Assembly (NCBI GenBank): GCA_914767715.1
Contig: OU612073.1
Coordinates: 19,778,001-19,842,000 of the forward strand
Reading direction: 5' to 3'
Length of the DNA: 64,000 bases
Source of the DNA: Membranipora membranacea
Lineage: Eukaryota; Bryozoa; Gymnolaemata; Cheilostomatida; Membraniporidae
In this document: positions 1 to 13,300 of the stretch, in pieces
How positions within the stretch are numbered: the stretch's first letter is position 1
How the letters are laid out: every line of letters begins with the position of its first letter
Translations under genes and position numbers: made by a program
The notes under the pieces: model-generated
Database searches by the model: none
Seen by the model: the letters and a program-made list of their open reading frames with translations, nothing else
What the model was told of the DNA's origin: nothing

Positions 1-119
1 CCATTGGCTTTCAGAGAGACACACTCATATGTGCTTTTTTATTTGTTTCTGTATTCTGGCATCTCAGGATCTACAATAAACAAAAATATATAACTAATGT
101 ATAATGTTTTTTCTAACCA

Positions 120-690
120 TTAGACAAAAGACAGGTTTTTGGCTCAAATCGGAGTTGTTTTCTTGCCATTTGGGCACTCTTTAGCCCACACAGCATAGAA
201 AAAATGAGCTAAAATGGGCTTATCTTGAAAACCAAATCAAGCCAATTTGACTCCTACTCCTGGCGAAAATGCCCAAGGCAACACTAACAGTAGTTGACCC
301 CGAATGGTAGTTGGGATGGTAACTGATCATATATAGGAAACTGAAACTGTCCTTCATGCCGAACAGTACGAATAGGTGTTGGAAATAGATACATGATTAG
401 AGGATACATCTGATGGCCAGACCAATAAAAGCTTTAGAGCAACCTCCATATTTAATTAAGAAAAAATGGAAATTGAAGCGGAGGAGTTTGACAATTAATC
501 TAGTTAAACGATCGCTGGTCAGATTAGGACCATGGCAACCATAACTTTGCAATGACCTATACCCAAGTAAAAGTGTGTCACATTTCATGTATGCAAAAGC
601 TGTGTGTTGAAAAGTACCCAAAAGGAGAGAGGACAACTCAGAACATCAGCTCAAATTTGAGCTCAGGAAACTGTCTACTCCTCACACTCA
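120..690. repeat. Diverged copy of a foldback (MITE-like) element
   Basis: The right end (about 605-680) matches the right arm of the foldback element at 9214-9790. Both carry a GAGAGAGGACAACTC block followed by a GAGCTC...ACTGTCTA end. A segment near 205-235 (aaaatgggcttatcttgaaa) matches the inner part of that element's left arm. The copy is degenerate and its left end is unclear. No gene was recognised in 1-1360 apart from possible terminal exons of the neighbouring minus-strand gene. Confidence 0.45.
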
Positions 691-1363
691 AAATGTGGAA
701 TTAGTTGAAATTTAGTTGAAAAAAAATTGCCACAACTCATACTATCGTGCACCAGCTGTTAAATTCTAAACATACTATTGGATATATTATCTAATAGTAG
801 TAAATACATTCACATCATACTTCTACCACAACAGGGGATCAGAAAAAACTGATTAAATTACCTGAAGAAACACTCATAATCAAAACTTAGATACCATCTT
901 TGACTACAATAAGAAAAACAGAAGCATGTATTAGGACTGGAAATCACTAAAAAGATCCTTATTAACAGGGGACAGGCAATAACGGATAATTAAGGTGCAT
1001 TTACACTGCATAATTTCCATCAGATTATTTGATCTGATTTTTGCTTCTAACAGAGCTGTCAACGGGAGCACAAAAGATTTGTGCGATGTAACACCGCAAA
1101 AAGTTAAGATTTTTGAGTGCTAATTTGTGTTGGTAATTAGCTCTAGACAAACTTCTGACAGCCTTCAAGTTATTCATTGACTGACAAAGTCCCGGTGGCA
1201 ACCTTAAAACCACAGACAAGCTACTTGACACTGTTGTAGCATAACTAAACTTTTGAACTTAAAATACTTCAATTTGGTAAGGAAGGTTTGCAGGATGGAA
1301 AGTGAAAGAGGCCAAAAATATAATAAATGTGAATAAAAAATCCGGTCACAAGGTGAATCTTAC

Positions 1364-4300
1364 CTTGACTTTTCTCAATTTGGTCAACAGGCTCTGAAAA
1401 ATAAACAGTTTTTGTAATACTGTTCAAGTCAATTTGAGATGAAAATCTGACTAGGTTCACTTAATTTAAATTTCAATAATACCGCAACTGCAATGTTGGC
1501 GGAAAAGATGTACTATGTTTGAAAGAAAATAATCAATTTCTGGTTGTATGGATGATGAACCAGGCTTAGCTAAACTTCTTGTTCAGTTATAAAATAATGT
1601 TAGAAATAGAGATTTAGAGTGCATGGCCTTGGGCTAAACTTATAATCATCCTGACTATATGATATTGGAGCAATATATAATAAATGTTTGCCTAAAATAT
1701 TGTCAATGATGAAGGTGGCTTGTATCAGCATGTCCTTACCATTTTTGAAGGTTTTGGCTGTGATGGTGGGTGGGGGAGAAATCTAAAACAACATCCACAA
1801 ATTAATAATGTTGAGCAAAAGATACCGCTCTATGTTACGAGTAGAATAGTTAATTTTCATACATGTCGATTTAATAATGTGGTTGTGACACAATCAGGAG
1901 TTTGGATTCATTCTAGAGTTCTCAGTCTTATTTCGAATACGGGTCTAATTTAATACACATTGTGTGCCCCAGTTTCAAATGATAAACATTCAAATTTTGG
2001 ATGAGAACGTACTCAAAAGGTACCCTCTTGAAGATGGTGAATACAAAATAGGCATTCAATTTTAGTACCCACATTTGTCAACTTTGAAGGAAAATCAGTC
2101 GAAACTTGGCCACATGCTGATTATAAATTATGGGAGCAGTATCCTTAATTAGGCTGTGAACTCCAGAATGATACCAAGAACCTGATTCTGTCGCAATCAC
2201 TTTGAAAGGGTTAATAAAAATAAATTGTGATGCGGATGAAACTTTATCCGGTGACCTCGTCGATTATGTGAGGTCATCGTATCACACTGTCCCAACGACA
2301 TCACAAATGATGCTGTAAATACATCATTCAGTGCAGAGAGAACTTACCCACTCTGATGGCATCCTTGATTGGTATCTTCTGATGTCCTCACCGGAATTCT
2401 CGATGCCTGGAGAGTGGAAATTTTGATAACTGTTATAGCAATGCCTTTAATAGGGCTTCACGCGATACAAATATTGCTCAAATATATGATAGGGTTTAGT
2501 TATATAAGAGATATTTTTGTGTGATTTGTGATTGCCTATTTATAATTCAATTTTGAAGAATAATATTAAGCTATTTTCCACAATGCCAAAATATGTAAAT
2601 TGTATCCAACAATACACAAAGGACCAATTTTTTGCATTGCAATATTGATCCTATAGCTGACATACCATGTTACCCACCTTTGCAATGAAAGATTTAGAAG
2701 CTGAGGCTCTGATGACATCACCAGATATATCTGATTGTGTTTGTCTCATTGCAGTAGTGGTTTCCTTTTGGCGCCAGATTGGATGAATATTATGACTTCT
2801 TTCAGCTTCTCTAACCTCCAGATCAAGGTTACAGATAGCAGTACCAGTACAGTGATAATGTTTAGAGTACCTTGTTGTTCGATTTTTCACTAGTAGGTTT
2901 TTGCTGTTCACTGAATGATTAGCATGCCCAACCTCCTTGTCAGTTGTTGCTTTTGGGTTAAACGGTATGTTTTCATTTGATGAGGTAAATGGACAGGCAG
3001 CTGAAACCCTGGCTTTTCGCTTTGTTAGAGGGGGTAACAGCTGACTCATGTTTTGATCTAGCTGGGATTCATATGTTGGTTGTATTGTAAAGTTTACCTT
3101 CTTTCGACACTCATTATTGTGCTGACGTAAAACCTGTTGATCGTTGTGCAAAGTAGGTTCACTCAGTAACGCTCTATAAGTGTCAAGTGAATTCCTTGCT
3201 GCGGCAAACATTGGAGTATAAGCTCTTACAGGTGTCGGTATATTTAGTATTTGGGGATCATCTACCAACTGCTCTGAATTACAATAAGTCTGGAGGACGG
3301 TGTAGGTGTCAGTTTTAATAGCAGGTTTAAATATTTCCACTCTCGGTGTTGAACGTTTGTCTGTATGGTTGTAGCTTGCAGGATTATTGACACAGTCATT
3401 GCTGAATGAATTGACTTTCGTTCTTTCAACTCCTGCAATAAAAGATTTCCCATCAGATTGAAATAATGTTGTATTAATGTTGTGCTCTCACATCTCAGAG
3501 AACTGTTAAGAGCTTGTTCAGGTGCTTTTTCAGGATCGTCAGCCAAAGGAGCGCTGTCATGGTTTTCTGTAAAATAGTCACCAGCTCTGATTGGACATTT
3601 AGTCTTTCTTATATTGCACTCACCTGAGCTTCTGCTACTTGTTTGTCTTTGATTGTTGATTGCTCGTCCTTCGCTGGAATTTAATGAATTATTTACAGCT
3701 TCGAACTCTTTCAGCCTGCTCCATTCTCCATCATACTCTTTATGGCTCATTTCATCTGAATTCCTTCTTTTAGATGGGGAGGGTTGTGATGTTGACATTT
3801 CAAACTCTTTGTTTTCCCAAGATGTTGGTGGCCTGCTGAGTAAACAATTCTCTGACTTGGTTGAGCTGATTGACTGCAGATCAAGGCTGCTTTTTTCAGC
3901 ACTAAGTTTTGAGGAAGCTGCTTTTCGTTGGTGAGCGGTTGCTAGAACCTTTCTTCTTAGATCAGAAGTATTTTTCATGAGTGGTGATCCTGCTACACTC
4001 TGGATTTCTTGCTCAAAAGTGGCAATCAAGCTATCAATACTCTCCCTCAAATCATTCAGGGAGCTTTCACTGTCAGACAGCTGAAGGGCTACAATACACC
4101 AGCCAGTATGATAGAAAGGTAATGTCTGGCTTTTAAAGACTAAAATATTATACAATATATGCAAGGATATAACAATAGACTTAATAATAAACCTAGACAG
4201 GACACCATATACAGCTGAAGTGAGGCACTTAATTGTTGGGCGACACAACGCCATTGGAAGGTGTAGAAGCATTGATACTATTATTGATTTTCTGTCCATA

Positions 4301-7300
4301 ATCCAGGTTTTTTGTTCATAACTCGGTCAACTTTGATCAGATTTTGAATTTGAAAATTGCTTTACGATCAGCAGCATTTTGTTATCAACTTGATGCTATT
4401 TCTCCTTCAGACAAACTTTTTTGTTTGAAACTAGTATCAACCTGTCTAGGACAAGCTGCTGAATCTATCGTAATTTTCAAACTTATAATCCGATCAAAAT
4501 TAATCGAGTTATCAACAAAGTAAAAGTAAATCAATGATAGCATCATTGGCTCTACACCTTCCAATGTCGTTAGGCTGCCCACAATTAAATGCCTCAGTGC
4601 CTCAATGCTTATGCTCCATATAGTGTCCTGTCTAGGTTTATATTAAGTCTCTGGATATAACTAAATCCTGTTTTTTGGATGGCTCCACATGATGCAGTAA
4701 ACTGCCTTTATTCAGACTTTCTCGGTTGGCAATATTTTATGAAATGGTGCCAAATTTTCTATAGTCAACTCAAAAATAAAAGAGCCAAAGATATTAGACT
4801 GTAAACCAAAATACATTCTTCGATATTATTACCTTTCCCACTTATGTTTGTCTTTATGAGTGTACTCTTCTTCAGCTGAGCAAACTGAAAATCTAGCTGT
4901 TGTTTCAAGGCATCAATTTCTACAATGGATCATGATTATATTTTATTTCATGAATTCACTTATCCGAGGTCATCAAACTCACTGTCGGATTGTAATTGTC
5001 ATATCAGGATGCTATCTAACTAAGCCTTCAAAATAAGTATGGTCATCTATATAGTTATGATTCTCTATGTGTTTTATGTTGCATTGGAAAAATAAAATGG
5101 GATGATAGCGGATTAAAAATTATATTGTATCAAATCCTGACCCAGTCAACTGTGTTATTGAAATTATTTTTTGTTCCTAATTTGAGTCTATTCATATTAT
5201 TAGAGTTTGAGACAATAATCTTTAATCCAGTATTTGGCTGCATAACTAATTTATAGAATGATCGCTTATACAAGGATCATTTTTTCTCTCTCTTCTCTTG
5301 CTGATCTAAATAGTGTGATACTATTAATTGTTCGCTATTATTATTTATCCATACTAACGTAGTTTAAGTGCCCAAACGGTGCAAGATGCTGGTAGAGTCA
5401 TTTCATTATCAAACACTTTCTCCCCTCCGTTTAAGTACTTACCCATAAAGTGTCTTTTTACTTAGCTCCATTTCAATTTTTACGAAATGTTTGGAGTTAT
5501 CCTCTTTAAACATGGTGCCATAACTCCGGCACTTTATGGGTAAGTACTTAAACGGAGGGGAGAAAGTGGTTGATAATGAAATGCCTCAGCATCTTGCACC
5601 GTTTGAGCACTTAAACTAATACTTACGTGGAGTGTAGCGTATTCTGTCTTTAGCATCATCTTCGTGATCAAACTTAAAAAGATACATAATTTCATTGCGG
5701 AGCAAAAATATGAGCTGCAAATACTTCATCTTGCGCATCATCTTGCGCATCATATTGTGGATCATCTTGCGCATTGAAATTTATAAATTGTAGAGTTAAA
5801 AGAAACGTTCAGCTTGTTTATTACATTGATTCCTAGAGAGATTTAATAAGAAGTATAAATTGGAAATGTTGAACAATGTGGGAATAGATATTTATTTTAT
5901 ATTATTGACTTACTGAGGTATCTGGTGTGGCAGGAGGATGTTCTTCCCCTTCCTCTGTGTCTCTAGCTGAGTTATTGGTTTGTATATATGGCCAATCATA
6001 ATTCTTACCGATCCTCAAATCTGAATCAGATTGCATTACGTAAACTAAGGTTTCAGTATGCCCTGACCAGCATGATCGATAATAACTGTATTGATGAATA
6101 CAGAAATTTCTTCACAGTGACACTTCATTATCCTGCTTTATTTTGTAACCAAGAGTACAGCTTTCTGTTATTTCTAGCTATTTGTGACTAATACTTTCTT
6201 GTACAATTTTCCTATGTTATCAGTCAAGACTCTCTCAGTGGTGAGCCGACACAGAAATGTGTCATTTTGATGGTTTTTAGTCCAATTAGTTCTAATTTTG
6301 TAGAGCATGTTGGTCATAGAATCTAAACAGTATAATACATCACCTGAATGTGACTGTTTGTGTTTCAAGAAATCATAGGAAAGAGAAACTCTTGGACACC
6401 TCGACTGATACTTCATTATGATTAAGTGACCTGTTACCTTCAGGAACGTGACAGAATGTTTGGGCAGACGGATTAACGTTATTGTACTGGGTGCCTGTGT
6501 CCCTGAGAATGATCTTTGTCTTGCAGGTCAGACAAGTATGCTGTTCATATGGTTCATCAGCTGGGGACCCATAAAGAAATAGTAACATGATGTAAATAGT
6601 GAGGACAGACGTACTCTTTTTGCCATAAAGCAGCTATGGTATTAATGTACATATCTATGTAACCAGCATGGCAATAGCATCTGTTCTCAACATCAGGTTA
6701 ATGTTAACACATCAGTCTATGTATTGGTTTAATATCAGACCTAAGTATTACAAATGGAAAAAAATTGGGGAAACTGTTGTGCAAGAGATCAGTTCTTTGA
6801 TGTCTTGCTGCAAAGCACCAGTGTCTGGGCAGTTATTGAAGTAACTTTAGTTTCTTTGAATACCCAGATGTGGAGCTATTAATTCAGTGGAATGGCAACT
6901 GACCCGTGATAATATGTATGGTGAGCTATAACTAGATGAGAGGGCTACATCATCAACAACATCATCTGTGGAGCGAAAAATCGAGTTTAAACTACAGTCT
7001 GCTGCCACTCATGCAAATTTGTACTCATTGAATTCTGCATAGCTCCAAGATAATTAACTGAGACTTAAATCTCATAATTGTCACCTAATGGGCAAATTAT
7101 TTTCACAAACTGATCTTCAAAATCAGGGCATGAAATCTACGCACTAGCTAATGACGTGTACAGTATGCACTAGTAAGACGGTAACTACGTCACCCGTGCC
7201 GGTAGATAATAATTTCATACCCTAATTTTGACGATCAGTTTGTGCAAATTATTTGCTCATTAGGTGACAATGCTGAGATTGCAGCCTCATTTTATTAGTT

Positions 7301-10300
7301 TTGAGCTATACAGAATCCTATAAGCACGCATTTGGCTGTGTGGCAACAGTGGTTTAAGGGTCAAAAGGACTGTTTTCTTACCTGTCTGATGAGGCGTGAG
7401 TTTTTCAGAACACTGTCTGTTTTTATGGTAAGCAGAGTGTGTTTTATCTTTTGGTTTCCTATTTTTGAGCTTTCGCCTGGAAAACAAAGAGAAAGGTAAC
7501 CCTCTGCTAGTAATAAACAAAATATAAATTGTAATTTGAGAATTGGGAAATCAGTGAGTGCTTCACATAATGTAATACTGAAGTCAATTTTTTTGTGATT
7601 TAAATTTTTTAACCCAACTGGACTTTATGTGGTCTGCAAAGCCTTGATAAAATAGGTTTTTTTATACCAATTGTGTGTATTTATAACCACATATCTTGAA
7701 GAAATGATGAATCACTTTCATTGCTCAATAATTCAAACTTGCTCCTTATTTCTGTATGTACCAGTAATTCATACCCACATTTGTTAGCTGTAAGTGTTAG
7801 TGATTCATACCCAATCTGTAAGGTTGTAAGTGCCAGTAATTCAAACCACTTCTTAGGGCTGTATGTTTTAGTAATGCCAAATAACTTTTACCTGCAAGCA
7901 TACTCACTTTTTATGGCTATAGGTGTCAGGTGTATTTAAGCTCTCTTCCTTGTCATTTTCACCTGGTGATTTATAATAATACGGGGATACCATACTTATA
8001 GACGAAGGGTTTTCATAGACGTACTCATCACTGACAATCTGTAAACCTAAAATAGGTCAGATAAAGGCTATATATCTCCATGAGCTCTACTGTTATGGAA
8101 GGGAGTGATAAATTACAAAAAACTAACATGCAAAGGTGAATCAAAATTGACTGCACAAAAACTGTCAAAATTTCAGGATTAGGAGCTGGCTTGTGGAGTG
8201 AAATTTACGACTATGAAACCACACTGTGTATTTGGTTTAAATAATCACCAGCTAAGTCAGAGGCTTCTTGAATGTTTTGAGCATATTTTCTACAGTGTTA
8301 CCAAGCACTACATCAACACAGCCTAATCAGTCTAAACCAAAGATAACTTCATAATTTTATAGCAGACCTTGTGAAAGACAACTGTTATCGAGTACAGCTA
8401 AAAACAGTGATTAATACGCATGAAAGTTTTCAAGCTGCAAAGAAGAAAACATTATTTAGCATAATGAATATGGTCATTTAATCTTAAAAAAGTTCCAATA
8501 ACGCTGGTCTTATACCACTGGACCTACCTGATCTTCGTTGGGTATCAGCAATGTATCTGGGTGATACTGCTGTAGATTTCATCAGAGGAAGAGGAGAGGT
8601 CGACTTCATGGCATTTCGAAATTCCCAATCTATCATTTTAACAGCAAGTTTTTCGTCAACACCAGGATAAAGTGGGCTAAACGAAAATTAAGAAATTAGC
8701 AAATTCAATTGTATACATAGAATATTTATTATATTTTATGATACTACTACTCACTGATAAAATTATTTATTCTCTACTTTTGTTTTTGAGAAAATACCAC
8801 ACATGAATGTATCAGTTTTTACAGTTTTATTTTACTTACACAAGAAGTTTGTTATCAGCCACAGGGTTACCGTGGTATGCAGTTTCAGGAAACTCCTCAT
8901 CATCATCAGGAAGAGAAGATAATCCTTGGTCACTCAGGACTGATAAATCTTCATATTCTGAAGAGACAGTCTTACTATAGACTTTGCTGTAACCACAAAA
9001 TAGTCATTTATTTAAATTGATTGTAGAAGACCTGTTGCCTTTAACTTCAGCTTTGTTGATATCTCAATCATTCTATAATTGAAGGTTAGCTCATACCAAA
9101 CCCATTGCCTTTTTATGAGAGTGAATAAAGAGGCCAGTCTTGGTTCTGCACGCCTTACTCACCCAATCCCACCCAATCATCAAGTCATGAGGCAGAAAAA
9201 GGAAATAGGGTTTATAGACAGTTTTCTGAGCTCTTATTTGAGCCTCGGAATTTACCTCTCTCCAAGCTGGTACTTTTAACCCAAGAAGGATAGGAAAAAA
9301 GGGCTGAGAAATGGGGTTATCTTGAAAACTGCTTATAATAGGACAAAGATGATTTTTGATTCAGAATCTGCACCTTTGTAAACCCTGGGGGTACAGGGTG
9401 TCAAAATCATTGGGTGCTTGAAAGCTGATAAATCTCAATTTGAGTCACAAGATCCATGAAAATTCCATGAAATTTGTCCCCAAAACGAGCAATAGATTTT
9501 TTCTATTTATCACTTTATTGGCATCTATATCATTTTCAAGACAATATTTTTCAAGTTGATTTAAATGACTAACGCAACACCAAAATTATTTCCCAAACTA
9601 TGTCCCTATGAGTTTTCAATGGTGCAGATACTGAATCAAAAACCAATTTTATCCTATTATAAGCTGTTTCAAGATAACTCCCTTTTCAGCTCCTTTTTCC
9701 TATCCTGCTTTGGTTAAAAAAACCAAACTGGAGAGAGGACAACTCAAAATGGAGGGTTTAAATTGGAGCTCATAAGACTGTCTATTCATCTAGAATGATC
9801 AGCATTAGTTGGACAACAGGCTATATTAGTGAGTGATGACAAGTAGTAACTATATATTTTGATATAGCAGACATCAATTAATCAATTATGAGTTGTAGGA
9901 AGTTTGATTAGTTGAACTCACAGACTCTTCCCCTTCGATATCATATTGGTGGGTGGCTCAAGTGCTGTTACTTCTTGTTTCTCTAGTGCATCTTGCTCAT
10001 TATTGTCTATAAGAGGTCAATAAAGAACCTTATCATAACTTATAAAAGATGAGCAGGGAGGATAATTTCTAGCACTACACATAACTATTGCTCTAAAGAG
10101 CTATGAAATAGTTAATTAAAGGAATATTGCATAGCTGCTACAGAACTAGGTACCTGACTATATATTGACTTACCGTTGTCAGCAAAGAATGACTGGACAG
10201 ACACTGCAGCAGATTCTGTGCTGACCGGAGCAGATAAGTTATCCAAAGTCTCTTCTACTATCTCTACTCTTCTACAAAGTTCTCTAAGACATAGGGGAGA

Positions 10301-13300
10301 TCCCAGTAAGTTTGTTCTTCTGGCGTATGTTTTAACAATAGTTAAACTTATTTTGCTACTTGGATTGCAATCCAGATTTGGATCTTCAATCCATATAACA
10401 TGATTTGCAACAGCCTGCATCGTAGATCAGATATACATATTATGTATCCAGTTTCTTCTCTAAAAAGTCCAATACATGGGGCCAGGGATTCCAAAACTTT
10501 GCATAAAATTATGCTGAGCAACTGACTTTGGAGATGCTTGCGGATAAAGATTGGAATCGTAAACATTGCAAACATCAGAGTACTCATAGTTTTTATGGGC
10601 AACTTCAATAACAACTTAGCTTACACACCTCATTAACTGCTTAGCGTTAGGAGACAACTCATTAGAATGTGCTTTGTCACTCAGTATATCTTGAGATATC
10701 TTTTTAGTTGACTCAGCATCGACTAGGGTAAAAAATGAAACAAGTTATTCATCAGAGTAAGTTGCTAGTTGAATTTTACAATCTTGCATACAAAAAGCGT
10801 CAAAGGGCACATTTGAAAATTCCTCCTATTTAGAGGAGCGCCATGTAAGGCATGTAAGGTCATCATCCCCCCCTCCCTCTAATAGGTCTGCATCAACATG
10901 CTCTTTGTGAATAATAGGCCGGAAATCGGCATTAATTGACTAAAAAATAAATTTATCTGACCAGATGATAAATGGTAAGTGTAATATTAAACTGTCTTCT
11001 GCTCATTTCAATCTTCATTTTTGCTACACTGAAGCAAGGAATTTTGTAAAAAACTCAAAACGTCACTCATTCTTACATTTTATCAAACTTTCATTGCACA
11101 TGAAAAAATTGCGCTGGAATGGACCCAGTCTAAAAAGATGATAAATTCACTTCACCCGCAGTCAAGTAGTCAGATCTTGTATTTGCCTGATGATCAGGAA
11201 TGTTATCAAGTACCGCCTGATGATCGGGAGTGATATAATCTTCGAATTGATGATCGGGAATGACATCATGTTCTATTTGATGATTTAGAGTGATATTATG
11301 TTCAGTTTGATGACCATGAGCGATATCAAGTTCAACCATGGACTCAGTGGAGCACTGATTTCTACTGACATCCACATTATCGCTCAAACTCCTGACGCAT
11401 TTAGTACCATTGCTTCCAGAGCTATGTGTATCAAGTATAAAATAATCTACTATATGTTGTTAATGTTGATTGGATGATGAAATGATCCAAATTTCCATAT
11501 TAGGGCAGACTGCGGTAGCAAGATTTGGGAAGGAATATATCAATCTAACAAAACATCTGTGTATAAATGAATATAGCTCCATATTCTACATTCAGAATAA
11601 CATTGTGCTGAAGGCTGAGCACACAAGACTTGATATAGGCAGCCTATGAAATGAATGAATGTTATTCAGAATGCCACAGTGCATACTCAAGAGTTCCCAG
11701 TTAAGGACAAGTCATATCATGAAGCTACTACGTTGCGTTAAACTGACCTGCCGCAGGAAGTGGCCATCACTCCAAGATATATATTACTGTTGCCTTCATG
11801 GCCCTTAGTATAAGCTCTGCTCGTTGTAACTTCTCGGCCCTGGGTGCTCGCTTTGCTCACAGAAATTTCTTGATCACAACTGCTTGATTTGCTCAAAGTA
11901 CCCACTTGGCTCTGATTACTAGCTTTGCCCTTAGTACCCTCTCGGCCATGGGTACTAGCTCGTCTCATAGCAGTTCCTTGTTCACCTCTACTGGCTTCGC
12001 TCATGGTATCTTCTTGGCTCAGAGAATTAACTTTGCTCATTGTACAATCTTGGTTCTGAGCACTAGCTATGGTCATAGATCTTTCTTGATCACAACTACT
12101 GGATTCACTCAACAAACATAGTTGGCTCTGATTACTAGCTTTGCCCTTAGTACCCTCTCGGCCCTGGGTACTAGCTTGTCTCTTAGCAGTTCCTTGTTCA
12201 CCTCTACTGGCTTCGCTCGTGGTGCCTTCTTGGCTCTGAGAATTAACTTTGCTCATTGCACAATCTTGGTTCTGAGTTCTAGCTATGGTCATAGATCTTT
12301 CTTGATCACAACTACTGGATTCACTCAACGAACATAGTTGGCTCTGATTACTAGCTTTGTCCTTAGTACCCTCTCGGCCCTGGGTACTAGCTTGTCTCAT
12401 AGCAGTTCCTAGTTCCCTTCTACTGGCGGCGCTTATGGTACCTTCTTGGCTCTGAGAATTAGCTTTGCTCATTGGACAATCTTGGTTCTGAGTTCTAGCT
12501 ATGGTCATAGATCTTTCTTGACCACAAATGCTGGATTCACTCAAAGAATACACTCGACTCTGATTGCTAGCTTTGCCCGTAGTACCCTCTTGGCCATGGG
12601 TACTAGCTTGTCTCTCGGCAGTTTCTAGTTCCCTTCTACTGGCGGCACTCATGGTACCTTCTTGGCCCAGAGAATTAACTTTGCTCATTGTACAATCTTG
12701 GATCTGCGCACTAGCTATGCTTATAGATATTTCTTGATCACAACTGCTGGATTCACTCAAAGAACCAACTTGGCTCTGATTACTAGCTTTTCCCTTAGTA
12801 CCCTCTCGGCCCTGGGTACTAGCTTGTCTCATAGCAGTTCCTTGTTCACCTCTACTGGCTTCGCTCGTGGTACCTTCTTGGCTCAGAGAATTAACTTTGC
12901 TCATTGTACAATCTTGGTTCTGAGTTCTATCTATGGTCATAGATCTTTCTTGATCACAACTGCTGGATTCACTCAAAGAATACACTCGACTCTTATTGCT
13001 AGCTTTGCCCTTAGTACCTTCTCGGCCCTCGGTACTAGCTTGTCTCTCAGCAGTTTCTAGTTCCCTTCTACTGGCGCCGCTCATGGTACCATCTTGGCTC
13101 TGAGAATGAGCTTTGCTCATTGTGCAATCTTGGTTCTGAGTTCTAGCTATAGTCATAGATCTTTCTTTATCACAACTACTGGATTCACTCAACGAACATA
13201 GTTGGCTCTGATTACTAGCTTTGCCCTTAGTACCCTCTCGGCCCTGGGTACTAGCTTGTCTCATAGCAGTTCCTAGTTCCCTTCTACTGGCGGCGCTTAT

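Noticed and set aside
6174-6416. 80-aa minus-strand frame with a donor-like gtgatg, considered as an extra exon of the large gene
   Set aside because: The flanking exons 6540-6438 and 5966-5914 already join in phase, and no acceptor gives this frame the right phase.
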